Shown here piece by piece: positions 56,445 through 64,000 of a DNA stretch of 64,000 nt. The first letter of the stretch is position 1. Every line of letters starts with the position of its first letter. A program made the translations under genes and the position numbers. A model generated the notes under the pieces. It saw only the letters and a list, made by a program, of their open reading frames with translations, did no database searches and was not told the origin of the DNA. The DNA comes from Bernardetia sp. (lineage in GTDB: Bacteria > Bacteroidota > Bacteroidia > Cytophagales > Bernardetiaceae): the NCBI GenBank assembly GCA_020630575.1, contig JAHDBD010000003.1, positions 124,001-188,000 on the forward strand, given 5' to 3'.

Positions 56445-56484
56445 AAAAAAGTCTATTTCAAAATACTTTGAAATAGACTTTTTT
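56445..56484. terminator. Strong bidirectional terminator
   Basis: 18-bp perfect stem, arms 56445-56462 and 56467-56484 (AAAAAAGTCTATTTCAAA and its complement), loop ATAC. Closes the GNAT-nitrilase gene. Confidence 0.92.
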
Positions 56485-56500
56485 AGTTTTAATAAAATAA

Positions 56501-56640
56501 GGAGAGAAAACACAGGTACAAGCCCGTCAAATGAATGACATCCCTGCCCTGCTCACTTCTCCTTTTGCCTTCGGTAATTACGACCTGCCAAAGCAGCGAA
56601 GCTAATTTTCAATTACTAATTACGAATGAATTTCGTAATT
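56501..56640. other. GC-richer block of unknown origin
   Basis: The stretch 56513-56603 is clearly richer in G and C than its surroundings. It holds only a 24-codon frame (56531-56605, + strand, opening MNDIPALLTSPFAF), whose codon use differs from the AT-rich genes around it. It ends in a hairpin (arms AATTACGAA and TTCGTAATT at about 56617-56640). It could be a decayed gene fragment, an imported repeat or a small structured RNA; no class fits. Confidence 0.4.
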
Positions 56641-56660
56641 GAATAATTTGTAATTGATTT

Positions 56661-56996
56661 TTACATTCCCATTCCACCTAAATCCATACCTGGGATATTA
56701 GGCATCATTCCTTCTGTGCTTTTTTGCATATGTTCTTTACTTTTTTCTTCTGCACCTTCTAATGCCTTGTTTACTGCTGCTACAATTAAATCTTGTAACA
56801 TTTCTTTATCATCTGATTTTATAATATCAGCATCGATATCTAGTTTAATGACTTGTTTTTTTCCATTGGCTACTGCTTTTACCATTCCACCACCTGCTTC
56901 TCCTTCGGCTGTAATATTTACGAGTTGTTCTTGAACTTCTTGAAGTTTGGCTTGCATTTCACGCACTTTACCAAACATTTTCATCATGTCTTTCAT
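56661..56996 (-). CDS. YbaB/EbfC nucleoid-associated protein
   Basis: 111 residues. Family pattern: MFGKVREMQAKLQEVQEQLVNITAEGEAGGGMVKAVANGKKQVIKLDID, then a helix and a Met/Gly-rich tail (GMMPNIPGMDLGGMGM). A DNA-binding dimer often found beside recR/dnaX, but neither is near here. Small, complete. Confidence 0.92.
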   Translation of the reverse strand: MKDMMKMFGKVREMQAKLQEVQEQLVNITAEGEAGGGMVKAVANGKKQVIKLDIDADIIKSDDKEMLQDLIVAAVNKALEGAEEKSKEHMQKSTEGMMPNIPGMDLGGMGM

Positions 56997-57172
56997 ATCG
57001 AATAGGTTTGTTAGTTAATTCTTATCAGTTTTTATAATTCGTTTGAATGAAAGTAAAATTACAAAAATTATTGTTTAAATTTTATTTTTTCACTTTGACT
57101 TTCAAATTTTTAATTCAGTTTTATCTTAATGGAACGTTTAGTTTATTAAAAAGTTTAGAATATACGCTACAT

Positions 57173-58159
57173 TTAAAACCATAACTCTAAATCTTGTTCT
57201 ATAAAACCAATCGGTAAAAGAATTTTTTCTAACTCTTCTTTTTTATAGATTTGATTTACCAATTGTTGTAAGCTATCATTTAAGAAATTATCTTCTATAC
57301 TAATTTCTTGAATAATTGCACCTCTGCTTAATTTTATCTTGATTTTATGTTCTTGATTTTTGAATGTGATTTTTCTAATAACTTCACTCGCTGGCGAACG
57401 TCCCCAAATCCACTCAAAAGATTTATATTTTTCTTGTGATAACTTTTCTATTTCAATTATCTCATCTTGTGTTAGTATATGCAAATGAAAAGGTTTATTA
57501 AAATACAATAGAATAAAATGAGCTAATTTTTCTTCAAATTCTTCTATAGTAAGAATGCTTTCATTATTATTCTGTTTTAAAATATCTTTAATATTAATTA
57601 CTTTACTTCTAACTGATTTAAGACTTTTTGAACTCACTTCTATATTTGTAGGAATTGTTATAGCTTTTTCTAGTTTTTCTAAATCTGTATCAAAAAGAAG
57701 TGTTCCATGTGTGATAAAACGGTGTTTGTTGGTGTACTGAGCTGTACCTGTAATTTTTCGTTTTTCTCCTTTTTCATTTTCTAGCCAAATATCTGAACGC
57801 TGACCAATAGAAGCATTTAGATTTAATGTTTTCAAAAACTCTACAATAGGAACTAGCAATGAATCATAATTAGCTACCATTTTTGTGTCTAATGGATTTA
57901 TAAAGCTAAAGTTTAGATTATTCAAATCGTGATAAACCGTTCCACCACCCGAAATACGACGAGAAAGAAAAATATCTTGAGCATTGAGATAATTAAAATT
58001 CATTTCTTCCCAAGCATTTTGATTTTTGCCCATCACTAAGGAAGGTTCATTTCTATAAAAAAGTAGATACTCACTTTCTTTGTCAGTAAAATTAGATAGG
58101 TATTCCTCTAAAGCGAGGTTAAAAAATGGATAGTGAGAGGGAGAAAATATTAGTTTCAA
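57173..58159 (-). CDS. lplA: Lipoate-protein ligase
   Basis: 328 residues. Motifs: NLALEEYLSNF, YRNEPSLVMGKNQNAWEEMN, the RRISGGGTVYHDLNNLNFSFI segment (lipoyl-AMP site), and GTAQYTNKHRFITHGTLLFDTDLEKL. The C-terminal accessory domain is present (about 245-328). Attaches free lipoate to E2/GcvH proteins. A 46-codon frame lies immediately upstream on the same strand (58187-58327). Confidence 0.92.
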   Translation of the reverse strand: MKLIFSPSHYPFFNLALEEYLSNFTDKESEYLLFYRNEPSLVMGKNQNAWEEMNFNYLNAQDIFLSRRISGGGTVYHDLNNLNFSFINPLDTKMVANYDSLLVPIVEFLKTLNLNASIGQRSDIWLENEKGEKRKITGTAQYTNKHRFITHGTLLFDTDLEKLEKAITIPTNIEVSSKSLKSVRSKVINIKDILKQNNNESILTIEEFEEKLAHFILLYFNKPFHLHILTQDEIIEIEKLSQEKYKSFEWIWGRSPASEVIRKITFKNQEHKIKIKLSRGAIIQEISIEDNFLNDSLQQLVNQIYKKEELEKILLPIGFIEQDLELWF

Positions 58160-58186
58160 TGTCTTAATTTTTTAGGGTTTTATATT

Positions 58187-58327
58187 CTAATTTTGTGTCA
58201 TTTTTACCTGAAAATGTTCAAAAAGCAATTTCTCAAATTGTGTATTGTCATCAAAATAAATTTCCTCTGAAAGGTTTTCTTTTGTGGTTTTCAACTGATT
58301 AAATGTACTGAGGAACAAATTTATCAT
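58187..58327 (-). CDS. Possible small protein, 46 residues
   Basis: ATG at 58327, TAG at 58189-58187. The sequence opens MINLFLSTFNQLKTTK and is helical and acidic toward the end. A stop codon directly precedes the ATG. It lies between lplA and the cytochrome-like lipoprotein gene on the same strand, without a ribosome-binding signal. It might be a real small gene or chance. Confidence 0.35.
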   Translation of the reverse strand: MINLFLSTFNQLKTTKENLSEEIYFDDNTQFEKLLFEHFQVKMTQN

Positions 58328-58379
58328 TTATTACCTTCTCTATAGAAAAATTCACCACCTTTGTTTTTAAGTAATTCAT

Positions 58380-59024
58380 TCAATATACAACCTGAGGTTC
58401 TCGTACAGCATTTTTTATTATTTTTCTAACTGAATTAAATTCTCTGTCAGAAATTGTATTTATAATACTATCTGCAAATGAATCAGTATGAATTTGTCTT
58501 ATATTTTGACGAAAAGTAGATATATTGGTAGTATCAAAACTTTGTATAGTAGAATGACTCATTAATCTAGGTATATGACAAGTCGCACAATTCTTTACCA
58601 ATAATTCAACACCATTCTGAACTACTGGGTCATTCCAAGATAGACTTTGCTTTAAACTTACATAACTATTATAGTTGAGAGGATAGTTAAAGAAAAGTGT
58701 GTCCTTTTTTTCTGAAATACCCTGAAATATAGCACTTGGTTGGTCGTTGATATATTTTATTATTAAAGAATTAGCTGTATCTGTGTACCAAGTGATACTA
58801 TTTACATAAAATTTTGTATCAAAAGTGTCAGTATTTCTATTCCAATTTGTACCTCCTATAGAATCAATTTTTTGAATTAACTTGCCATTCTGAGTAAATT
58901 CAATTTCTTTATACAATTCCCTTCCTTTTTCTATAACAGCAAAAGAAGAAATTTTATTTTCTTTTTCTGAACTACAAGAATAAAACACTATTAGTAATGA
59001 AAAAGTAATTAATTTTAATTTCAT
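58380..59024 (-). CDS. c-type cytochrome-like lipoprotein
   Basis: 214 residues. Lipoprotein signal FYSC (Cys17). A single heme-binding motif CATCH has Cys146, Cys149 and His150 in LLVKNCATCHIPRLM, with Met155 close enough to be discussed as axial ligand, though a Met that near is unusual and one farther on would be expected. The part before is beta-rich and resembles the antitoxin-like MORN/YwqK pattern (KEIEFTQNGKLIQKIDS). Together a periplasmic or outer-membrane-anchored electron carrier or heme sensor. Same strand as the HTTM gene, 30 bp apart. Confidence 0.65.
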   Translation of the reverse strand: MKLKLITFSLLIVFYSCSSEKENKISSFAVIEKGRELYKEIEFTQNGKLIQKIDSIGGTNWNRNTDTFDTKFYVNSITWYTDTANSLIIKYINDQPSAIFQGISEKKDTLFFNYPLNYNSYVSLKQSLSWNDPVVQNGVELLVKNCATCHIPRLMSHSTIQSFDTTNISTFRQNIRQIHTDSFADSIINTISDREFNSVRKIIKNAVREPQVVY

Positions 59025-59054
59025 TGCTTCTTTTAGTTTAAAAATACGTTATAA

Positions 59055-60581
59055 TCACTTTAAAGCATTAATCCAATCCTTTTCCCAGAAACTATCTTCA
59101 ATTGTACTCAAATCAAAATTTGGGTCAAAAAATAATTGACTTCTTCTTCCATTCAAAGTAACATAAACCTCTGCTCTAATTATTGGATTTGGATTTTCTT
59201 CCGTTCTAAATTTATTTTCCAAAAAATGAGCATATTGTAAAATCATATCAGGCTGAAAAGACATTTGTTTTTCTTGATGTCTATTCAAAAATTCAGAATT
59301 ATCGACCATTCCTTCTCGTCTTGTCTTTGGATTTTTGACATAAAATGTCGCACTTCCAAATTTTTCCATAAGCATTACTCGCCAAGAAAAACGATAGCCC
59401 TCTTCTTTCCAAAATAGAGTTTCATTATACGGCTGATTTGCATACAGTATAAAACGAAAAGGAAATAAAACCTGAAAGATGAAATAAATAGTTAAAACAT
59501 ACAGCCATTTCTTAGAAATGAATTGAAAATTTTTGAATGGATTTAAAAGTAAATGAGAAGACTGTTTTTTATTAGAAGAGTGAAAAGTAAAATATTTGGA
59601 AGTCGTCGGTGAGGACACCGAAAACGGCGAGAAAAACGAACTAATAAAATTCAATACTTTTTCGTGATATTTCGCTTCAAAGAAAATCAAAGTCAGCGCA
59701 ATCATAACAACTGGAAAAACACCAATTTGAAATAAATATCCTGTCATAGCATGAAAACCAACAACTGCAAAATACGCCCAAATACGAGTTTTTCTATAAA
59801 ATAAGGCAAAAGGAATCAGTAAATCATAAAACATTCCTGTCCATGAAAAAATGTAAGCCGTGATTTCATATTGCATCAAAAAACCAAAAATCGGCATATC
59901 ATAATGAGGAGGAAGCCAAATTTTGAGAGGCATTGCATCAAAAAGCCACTCAGAATTAATCTTAGCTAATCCTGCATAAAAATAAGTAATCGAAAGTTGA
60001 AGCTGAAAAATCAGAACCCAAGCACGAGAAATAGCTAGAGAAGGGGAAACTGAAATAAGATTAAATAAAAAGCTTTTTAGATTATACTTACTTTGCTTTT
60101 CAAACTTAATTTTAAATTTATCTTCAAAGGTTTTCTTAATTTTCTTTTTGTTCTTATCCTTACCAACGCCAAAAAGTAAACAATCCAATGAATAAAAACG
60201 ATTCGCAGGAGCAAAAATGAGTAAGAAAGCCATCAAACTCACAAAATAATAATGATTGAGATAATAAGTAAGGTCAATGAGCTGACAATACGTAAAAGTC
60301 AGAAACAATAAAAAAGCAGAAAGACGATATAAAAACCCAAACATAACGCCCAAACTAGCCAACAGTAAAACGACATGAACAGCATACATTCCATAACTAT
60401 TCAACGGCTCAACCCACCCAAAACCAAAATATTTGAAATGAAAAACAGGCTGAATATAATGCTTTTCTATCCAACCCATATACCAAAAACGAAGTGTACT
60501 AAAAAAAGTAAGCAAACCAAATAAAATTCGGAAACTTACTAATTGTGAAATTGAAATAGGTTCTTTGAGGAAGTTTTTCAT
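59055..60581 (-). CDS. HTTM-domain membrane protein
   Basis: 508 residues with about 9-10 membrane helices. The opening FLKEPISISQLVSFRILFGLLTFFSTLRFWYMGWIE and YFGFGWVEPL match the horizontally-transferred transmembrane (HTTM/VKGC-like) domain; the C-terminus is soluble (about 400-508). Relatives are vitamin-K-dependent gamma-carboxylase homologues, but most bacterial members lack a shown activity. Residues about 318-326 (SVSSPTTSK) are coded by a copy of the palindromic repeat, in frame, so the repeat has been taken into this protein. Confidence 0.88.
   Translation of the reverse strand: MKNFLKEPISISQLVSFRILFGLLTFFSTLRFWYMGWIEKHYIQPVFHFKYFGFGWVEPLNSYGMYAVHVVLLLASLGVMFGFLYRLSAFLLFLTFTYCQLIDLTYYLNHYYFVSLMAFLLIFAPANRFYSLDCLLFGVGKDKNKKKIKKTFEDKFKIKFEKQSKYNLKSFLFNLISVSPSLAISRAWVLIFQLQLSITYFYAGLAKINSEWLFDAMPLKIWLPPHYDMPIFGFLMQYEITAYIFSWTGMFYDLLIPFALFYRKTRIWAYFAVVGFHAMTGYLFQIGVFPVVMIALTLIFFEAKYHEKVLNFISSFFSPFSVSSPTTSKYFTFHSSNKKQSSHLLLNPFKNFQFISKKWLYVLTIYFIFQVLFPFRFILYANQPYNETLFWKEEGYRFSWRVMLMEKFGSATFYVKNPKTRREGMVDNSEFLNRHQEKQMSFQPDMILQYAHFLENKFRTEENPNPIIRAEVYVTLNGRRSQLFFDPNFDLSTIEDSFWEKDWINALK
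59602..59628 (+). repeat. Dispersed palindromic repeat, copy 6 (inside a coding region)
   Basis: GTCGTCGGTGAG then GACACCGAAAACGGC. In the HTTM reading frame on the minus strand it codes Pro-Phe-Ser-Val-Ser-Ser-Pro-Thr-Thr-type residues without breaking the frame (27 bp = nine codons). Confidence 0.8.
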
Positions 60582-60607
60582 TTTTTAGCTAAACTGATAT
60601 TGGATTT

Positions 60608-61117
60608 TCAACTATATACTAATCTTATTTGGCTTTCTCCTCTAGCTTTTAGCTCCTTGAGAGTTTTAATTAATTTAATAGTTGAATCCATCAAAACTTT
60701 CTCTGTAATTATTCCATTATCAATTGGATATAATGATAAAGGATTTTCCATTTCATATTTAACTATATCCTCGTATTTCAAACTGACATACTTTCTCCTG
60801 TCATCTTTTGGATTCAAAATAACTTTAGAAAAATAGCTTTGATTAGTTTCCATTTTACTCTTAAACTCTATCAATTTATTGAGTAACTCTTCTATATCAA
60901 TCCAAAAATAATTAGACTTTTCATCAAACTCCATTTCTGGATGGTATGTCTTTTGAAAAATAGTGAAGTCAATATTCAAAATTGTTTCTATTTGAGCAAC
61001 AATACTTTTTTCACCGTATCCACCTACTTGCTCAAAAAAATATGATAAAGATTCTGGAAAATCAATATATCCTAACTTATCATTATTCTTTACTTCAATA
61101 GTATAATACATTCCCAT
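60608..61117 (-). CDS. Hypothetical protein, 169 residues
   Basis: Soluble. It opens with a strand-rich segment (MYYTIEVKNNDKLGYIDFPESLSYFFEQVGGYG) and becomes helical (LLNKLIEFKSKMETNQ). Family not recognised. It lies between HTTM and hisH on the same strand with about 30 bp on each side, so co-transcription is likely. Confidence 0.5.
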   Translation of the reverse strand: MGMYYTIEVKNNDKLGYIDFPESLSYFFEQVGGYGEKSIVAQIETILNIDFTIFQKTYHPEMEFDEKSNYFWIDIEELLNKLIEFKSKMETNQSYFSKVILNPKDDRRKYVSLKYEDIVKYEMENPLSLYPIDNGIITEKVLMDSTIKLIKTLKELKARGESQIRLVYS

Positions 61118-61149
61118 ATTCAGACGAAATATTTTGTGATAAAAATAAT

Positions 61150-61764
61150 TTATACTATACTCAAAAAATTCCTCAAAAGTTCTTCCCCAGCGTCTGCACT
61201 TTTTTCTGGGTGAAATTGTGCTGCATAAAAATTATCTTTCTGTAAGGCAGCCGAAAAAGGTAAGATATAATCACAAGTGGCTACGGTATCTTTACAAAGT
61301 TCTGCGTAATAAGTATGTACAAAGTAGAATTGAGCCTGAGAAGGATTATTTACTTGATTAAATAAACTACTATCAAACAATTCTCCTTTTAAATCTTGCG
61401 TTGCATTCCAACCCATGTGAGGAACTTTATCAGCCGAATTAGTTGGTTTGAATTCTTTTACATTAACATCAAAAATACCTAGTCCTTTTGTGTTTCCTTC
61501 CTCTGTATGCGAACAAAGAAGTTGCATTCCAAGACAAATTCCTAAAACGGGTTGTTTGAGTGTTGGAATAAAAGTGTCTAAATCTGCATTTTTGAGTTGT
61601 TGCATAGCAGATTCTGCGTGTCCAACCCCTGGAAAAATAATTTTGTCAGCCGAACGTAGTATTTCTTTATCTGCACTTACCACGGCATTAATTCCCAAAC
61701 GCTGCAAAGCAAAATCAACAGAACGAATATTTCCTGCTTTATAATCTATGATTACTATTTTCAT
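61150..61764 (-). CDS. hisH: Imidazole glycerol phosphate synthase, glutaminase subunit
   Basis: 204 residues from the ATG at 61764 (MKIVIIDYKAGNIRSVDFAL). The frame is open for 29 more codons, but they are made of the palindromic repeat, so that extension is rejected. Triad of class I glutamine amidotransferases: Cys77 in GICLGMQLL, His185 and Glu187 in AAQFHPEKS. Supplies ammonia to HisF, which is not adjacent. With hisC 25 kb away, his genes are scattered in this genome. Confidence 0.93.
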   Translation of the reverse strand: MKIVIIDYKAGNIRSVDFALQRLGINAVVSADKEILRSADKIIFPGVGHAESAMQQLKNADLDTFIPTLKQPVLGICLGMQLLCSHTEEGNTKGLGIFDVNVKEFKPTNSADKVPHMGWNATQDLKGELFDSSLFNQVNNPSQAQFYFVHTYYAELCKDTVATCDYILPFSAALQKDNFYAAQFHPEKSADAGEELLRNFLSIV

Positions 61765-61775
61765 AAAATAAAATA

Positions 61776-61801
61776 GTCGCTCGTGAGGACACGAGCAACG
61801 G
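61776..61801 (+). repeat. Dispersed palindromic repeat, copy 7
   Basis: GTCGCTCGTGAG then GACACGAGCAACGG. Core CTCGTG...CACGAG is a perfect 6-bp palindrome. Paired head-to-head with copy 8 upstream of hisH. Confidence 0.8.
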
Positions 61802-61828
61802 TTAGGTTTTGAAAAATTATATTTATTT

Positions 61829-61857
61829 CGCCGTTGCTTGTGTCCCCACAAGCGACA
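61829..61857 (-). repeat. Dispersed palindromic repeat, copy 8
   Basis: Minus strand: TGTCGCTTGTGGG then GACACAAGCAACGGCG. Copies 7 and 8 face each other across 27 bp and could fold into one long hairpin in the hisH leader. Confidence 0.8.
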
Positions 61858-61869
61858 TATTCACAAAAA

Positions 61870-64000
61870 TTAAACTCCTACACTTCCACTTTTTCCTTTT
61901 GATGGAGTAGTCGGAATAACTCTAATTTTTTGAGTTGATTTGTCTGATTTATTTTTTGGAGTTATATCCTGTATTTCTAAAGGTCTAGCTGTTTTGTCTT
62001 GATCTTTGACTAATGCCAATTTTAAAACTTCGCCAGCTCTTTCTACAAAATGAAACTTCATTCCTTTAATATAGTGTTCTTCAATTTCCTCAATGTCTTT
62101 TTGATTGCGTTTGCTCATCACAATTTCATTGATTCCAGCACGTTTGGCAGCTAAGATTTTTTCTTTGATTCCACCCACAGGAAGTACTTTTCCATGTAGT
62201 GTAATTTCGCCAGTCATTGCCAACTGATTTTTGACTCTTCTACGAGAATAAGCCGAAACCATAGCTGTAAGCATCGTGATACCAGCCGAAGGACCATCCT
62301 TTGGAACAGCTCCAGCAGGAACATGGACATGCAAATCATATTGATCAAAAAGTTGATGATCAATTTCCCATTCTTCTGCATTGGCTTTCAAATAAGAAAG
62401 TGCTGCACTAACCGACTCTTTCATTACATCTCCCAATCGTCCAGATAAAGTAGTTCTGCCTTTTCCTTTACTCAAACTGACTTCGATAGACAAAATCTCA
62501 CCTCCATATTGAGTCCAAGCTAGTCCAGTTGCTACACCTACGGTTTCATTTTCTTCAAACAGTTCTTTATCAAAAGAAGGTTTTCCTAGTATTCTTTCTA
62601 CTTCTTTTGGCGTAATTTTCTTTTGATAGTCTTCTTCCATCGCCACTGATTTGGCTACACTTCTACAAAGAGAGGCTATTTGTCTTTCCAAACTTCTAAC
62701 ACCTGATTCTCTTGTATAACCTTCTACTACAAAACGCAGTGTTTCGGCAGTAAAACTAATATCTTTTGCTTGAAGTCCGTGAGCTTTTCTTTGTTTGGCT
62801 ATTAAATGTTGTTTAGCAATTTCAATTTTTTCTTCGATTGTATATCCAGAAACTTGAATAATTTCCATTCTATCACGAAGAGCTGGCTGAATAGTATCTA
62901 ATGAATTTGCTGTAGCAATAAATAAAACTTTAGATAAATCGTATTCTGTTTCTAAATAATTGTCTACAAAAGTATCATTTTGCTCTGGGTCTAAAACCTC
63001 CAATAAAGCTGAAGAAGGATCTCCACGAAAATCGCTACTTACTTTATCAATTTCATCCAAAACGAAAACAGGATTTGAAGAACCTGCTTTTTTTACATTT
63101 TGCATAATTTTTCCAGGCATTGCACCAATATAAGTACGACGATGTCCTCTAATTTCAGATTCATCGTGCATTCCACCTAACGAAATACGCATATATTTTC
63201 TACCAAGTGCCTTTGCAATAGATTTTCCTAAAGAAGTCTTGCCAACCCCTGGAGGCCCATAAAGACATAAAATAGGACTATCTAATGAGTTTTTGAGTTT
63301 CAGAACAGCTAGATATTCTAAAATACGTTGCTTTATTTTTTCCAATCCATAATGCTCTTTATCTAATACTTTTTTTGCATTATGTAAATCTAAATGGTCT
63401 TTTGTAGTAAACTGCCAAGGCAAATCTAACATAAATTCCAAATAAGAAAGCGTAATAGAATAATCAGGAGAAGCTGGATTCATACGAGCAAAACGTTCTA
63501 CTTCTTTCAAGAAAAATTCTTTTGTTTCTTCACTCCACTGTTTTTCATCTGCTCTTATATGCAGTTTGTTTATGTCTTTATCATTTTCATCTCCAATCTC
63601 ATCTTGCAGAGTTTTGATTTGTTGGCGAAGAAAATACTCTTTTTGTTGCTGGTCTAAATCTGAATTTGTTTTCTCTTTTATATCACTTTTAAGTTCTAAA
63701 AGCTGAATTTCACGGTGCATAATCTTTAAAAGCTGCACAGCTCTGTCCATTACTTTTGGAAGTTCAAGAAGTTTTTGTTTTTCTTTTACCTCTACATTTG
63801 TATTGGCAGACAGAAAATTAATCAAGAAATTAGGACTTTCAATGTTTTCTAAAGCAATTTGAGCTTCTGGTGGAATATCCGAACTCAAATGCAAAATTTT
63901 AAAAGCTGCTTCTTTTATAGATTCTATAAGAGCTTCTTTTTTACGTCCGTCATTTTTCTTACTTCCTTTTGAGTTATCTAATGAAAAATCAGTCAGATAA
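61870..64000 (-). CDS. lon: Lon protease (partial, N-terminus outside window)
   Basis: The frame is open from 61870 to the window edge (about 710 residues); the first visible residues read [15 protein letters not shown], so the true start lies beyond the window and the ATG-like TTG at 63894 is internal. AAA+ domain: Walker [16 protein letters not shown], Walker [13 protein letters not shown], sensor region [20 protein letters not shown]. Protease domain: Ser in [11 protein letters not shown] and Lys in [14 protein letters not shown]. The C-terminal tail is Lys/Thr/Ser-rich. ATP-dependent degrader of damaged and regulatory proteins. Complete at its C-terminus. Confidence 0.96.
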   Translation of the reverse strand, partial: YLTDFSLDNSKGSKKNDGRKKEALIESIKEAAFKILHLSSDIPPEAQIALENIESPNFLINFLSANTNVEVKEKQKLLELPKVMDRAVQLLKIMHREIQLLELKSDIKEKTNSDLDQQQKEYFLRQQIKTLQDEIGDENDKDINKLHIRADEKQWSEETKEFFLKEVERFARMNPASPDYSITLSYLEFMLDLPWQFTTKDHLDLHNAKKVLDKEHYGLEKIKQRILEYLAVLKLKNSLDSPILCLYGPPGVGKTSLGKSIAKALGRKYMRISLGGMHDESEIRGHRRTYIGAMPGKIMQNVKKAGSSNPVFVLDEIDKVSSDFRGDPSSALLEVLDPEQNDTFVDNYLETEYDLSKVLFIATANSLDTIQPALRDRMEIIQVSGYTIEEKIEIAKQHLIAKQRKAHGLQAKDISFTAETLRFVVEGYTRESGVRSLERQIASLCRSVAKSVAMEEDYQKKITPKEVERILGKPSFDKELFEENETVGVATGLAWTQYGGEILSIEVSLSKGKGRTTLSGRLGDVMKESVSAALSYLKANAEEWEIDHQLFDQYDLHVHVPAGAVPKDGPSAGITMLTAMVSAYSRRRVKNQLAMTGEITLHGKVLPVGGIKEKILAAKRAGINEIVMSKRNQKDIEEIEEHYIKGMKFHFVERAGEVLKLALVKDQDKTARPLEIQDITPKNKSDKSTQKIRVIPTTPSKGKSGSVGV

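Noticed and set aside
61765..61851. 29-codon N-terminal extension of hisH
   Set aside because: It is coded by the palindromic repeat pair; HisH proteins begin at MKIVIIDYKAG.

Overview
The window comes from an AT-rich member of the Bacteroidota, most likely a marine or freshwater gliding-type Cytophagales bacterium. The evidence is the gene content: DUF4212-type acetate symporter, DUF2851, DUF3109, DUF4197, 7TMR-DISM, an OmpA/PD40/TPR protein of PorE type, a fused GNAT-nitrilase, LptD and CrtZ. Start codons lack Shine-Dalgarno sites, and many genes carry the Bacteroidota -7 promoter box TAnnTTTG. A Bernardetia/Flexibacter-like genus is a guess only. No rRNA, tRNA, CRISPR array, prophage or complete insertion sequence was seen. 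Both ends cut a gene: a sensor kinase at the left (minus strand) and lon at the right (minus strand).

Region 1-12.6 kb reads as an acetate module. It holds a symporter-fused histidine kinase, two SMI1/KNR4-like proteins, a stand-alone receiver (CheY-type), a sodium:solute symporter with its DUF4212 small subunit, an outer-membrane porin, an orphan InsA-like zinc-ribbon/HTH protein, and acs behind a leader full of inverted repeats. The layout resembles the CrbS/CrbR-acs idea of proteobacteria, but the response regulator has no DNA-binding domain and a domesticated transposase fragment sits where a regulator would be.

Region 12.7-26.5 kb holds a desaturase-hydrolase pair, protoporphyrinogen oxidase, a VanW protein, carotene hydroxylase, LptD, MscS, an unannotated kinase-fold protein, RecO and a 7TMR-DISM receptor without an output domain. 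Region 26.5-41.2 kb holds an ABC-F ATPase, a PorE-like envelope protein, DUF2851, a class III aminotransferase, ClpS, HisC, RNase HII, a TolC protein, a lipoprotein, a ligand-binding-domain histidine kinase and a GreA-like coiled-coil protein.

Region 41.3-48.6 kb holds CcmB, then a Phe/Tyr-rich leader peptide with a terminator in front of pheA (no ACT domain) and chorismate mutase, then a DUF4197 lipoprotein, a Ser/Thr kinase-TPR protein, DUF3109 and an NlpC/P60 lipoprotein. Region 48.7-64 kb holds an OprD-like porin, purine nucleoside phosphorylase, a SprT-like protein, a membrane-anchored MutS-like ATPase, a GNAT-nitrilase behind a structured leader, YbaB, lipoate ligase, a c-type cytochrome-like lipoprotein, an HTTM protein, HisH and Lon.

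The two strongest non-gene signals are (1) the pheA attenuator at about 42.12-42.34 kb, with a leader peptide carrying six Phe and three Tyr codons in an 11-residue run, and (2) a dispersed 26-29 bp palindromic repeat family (eight copies, two decayed). One copy of the family lies inside the HTTM coding region and two form a back-to-back inverted pair upstream of hisH.
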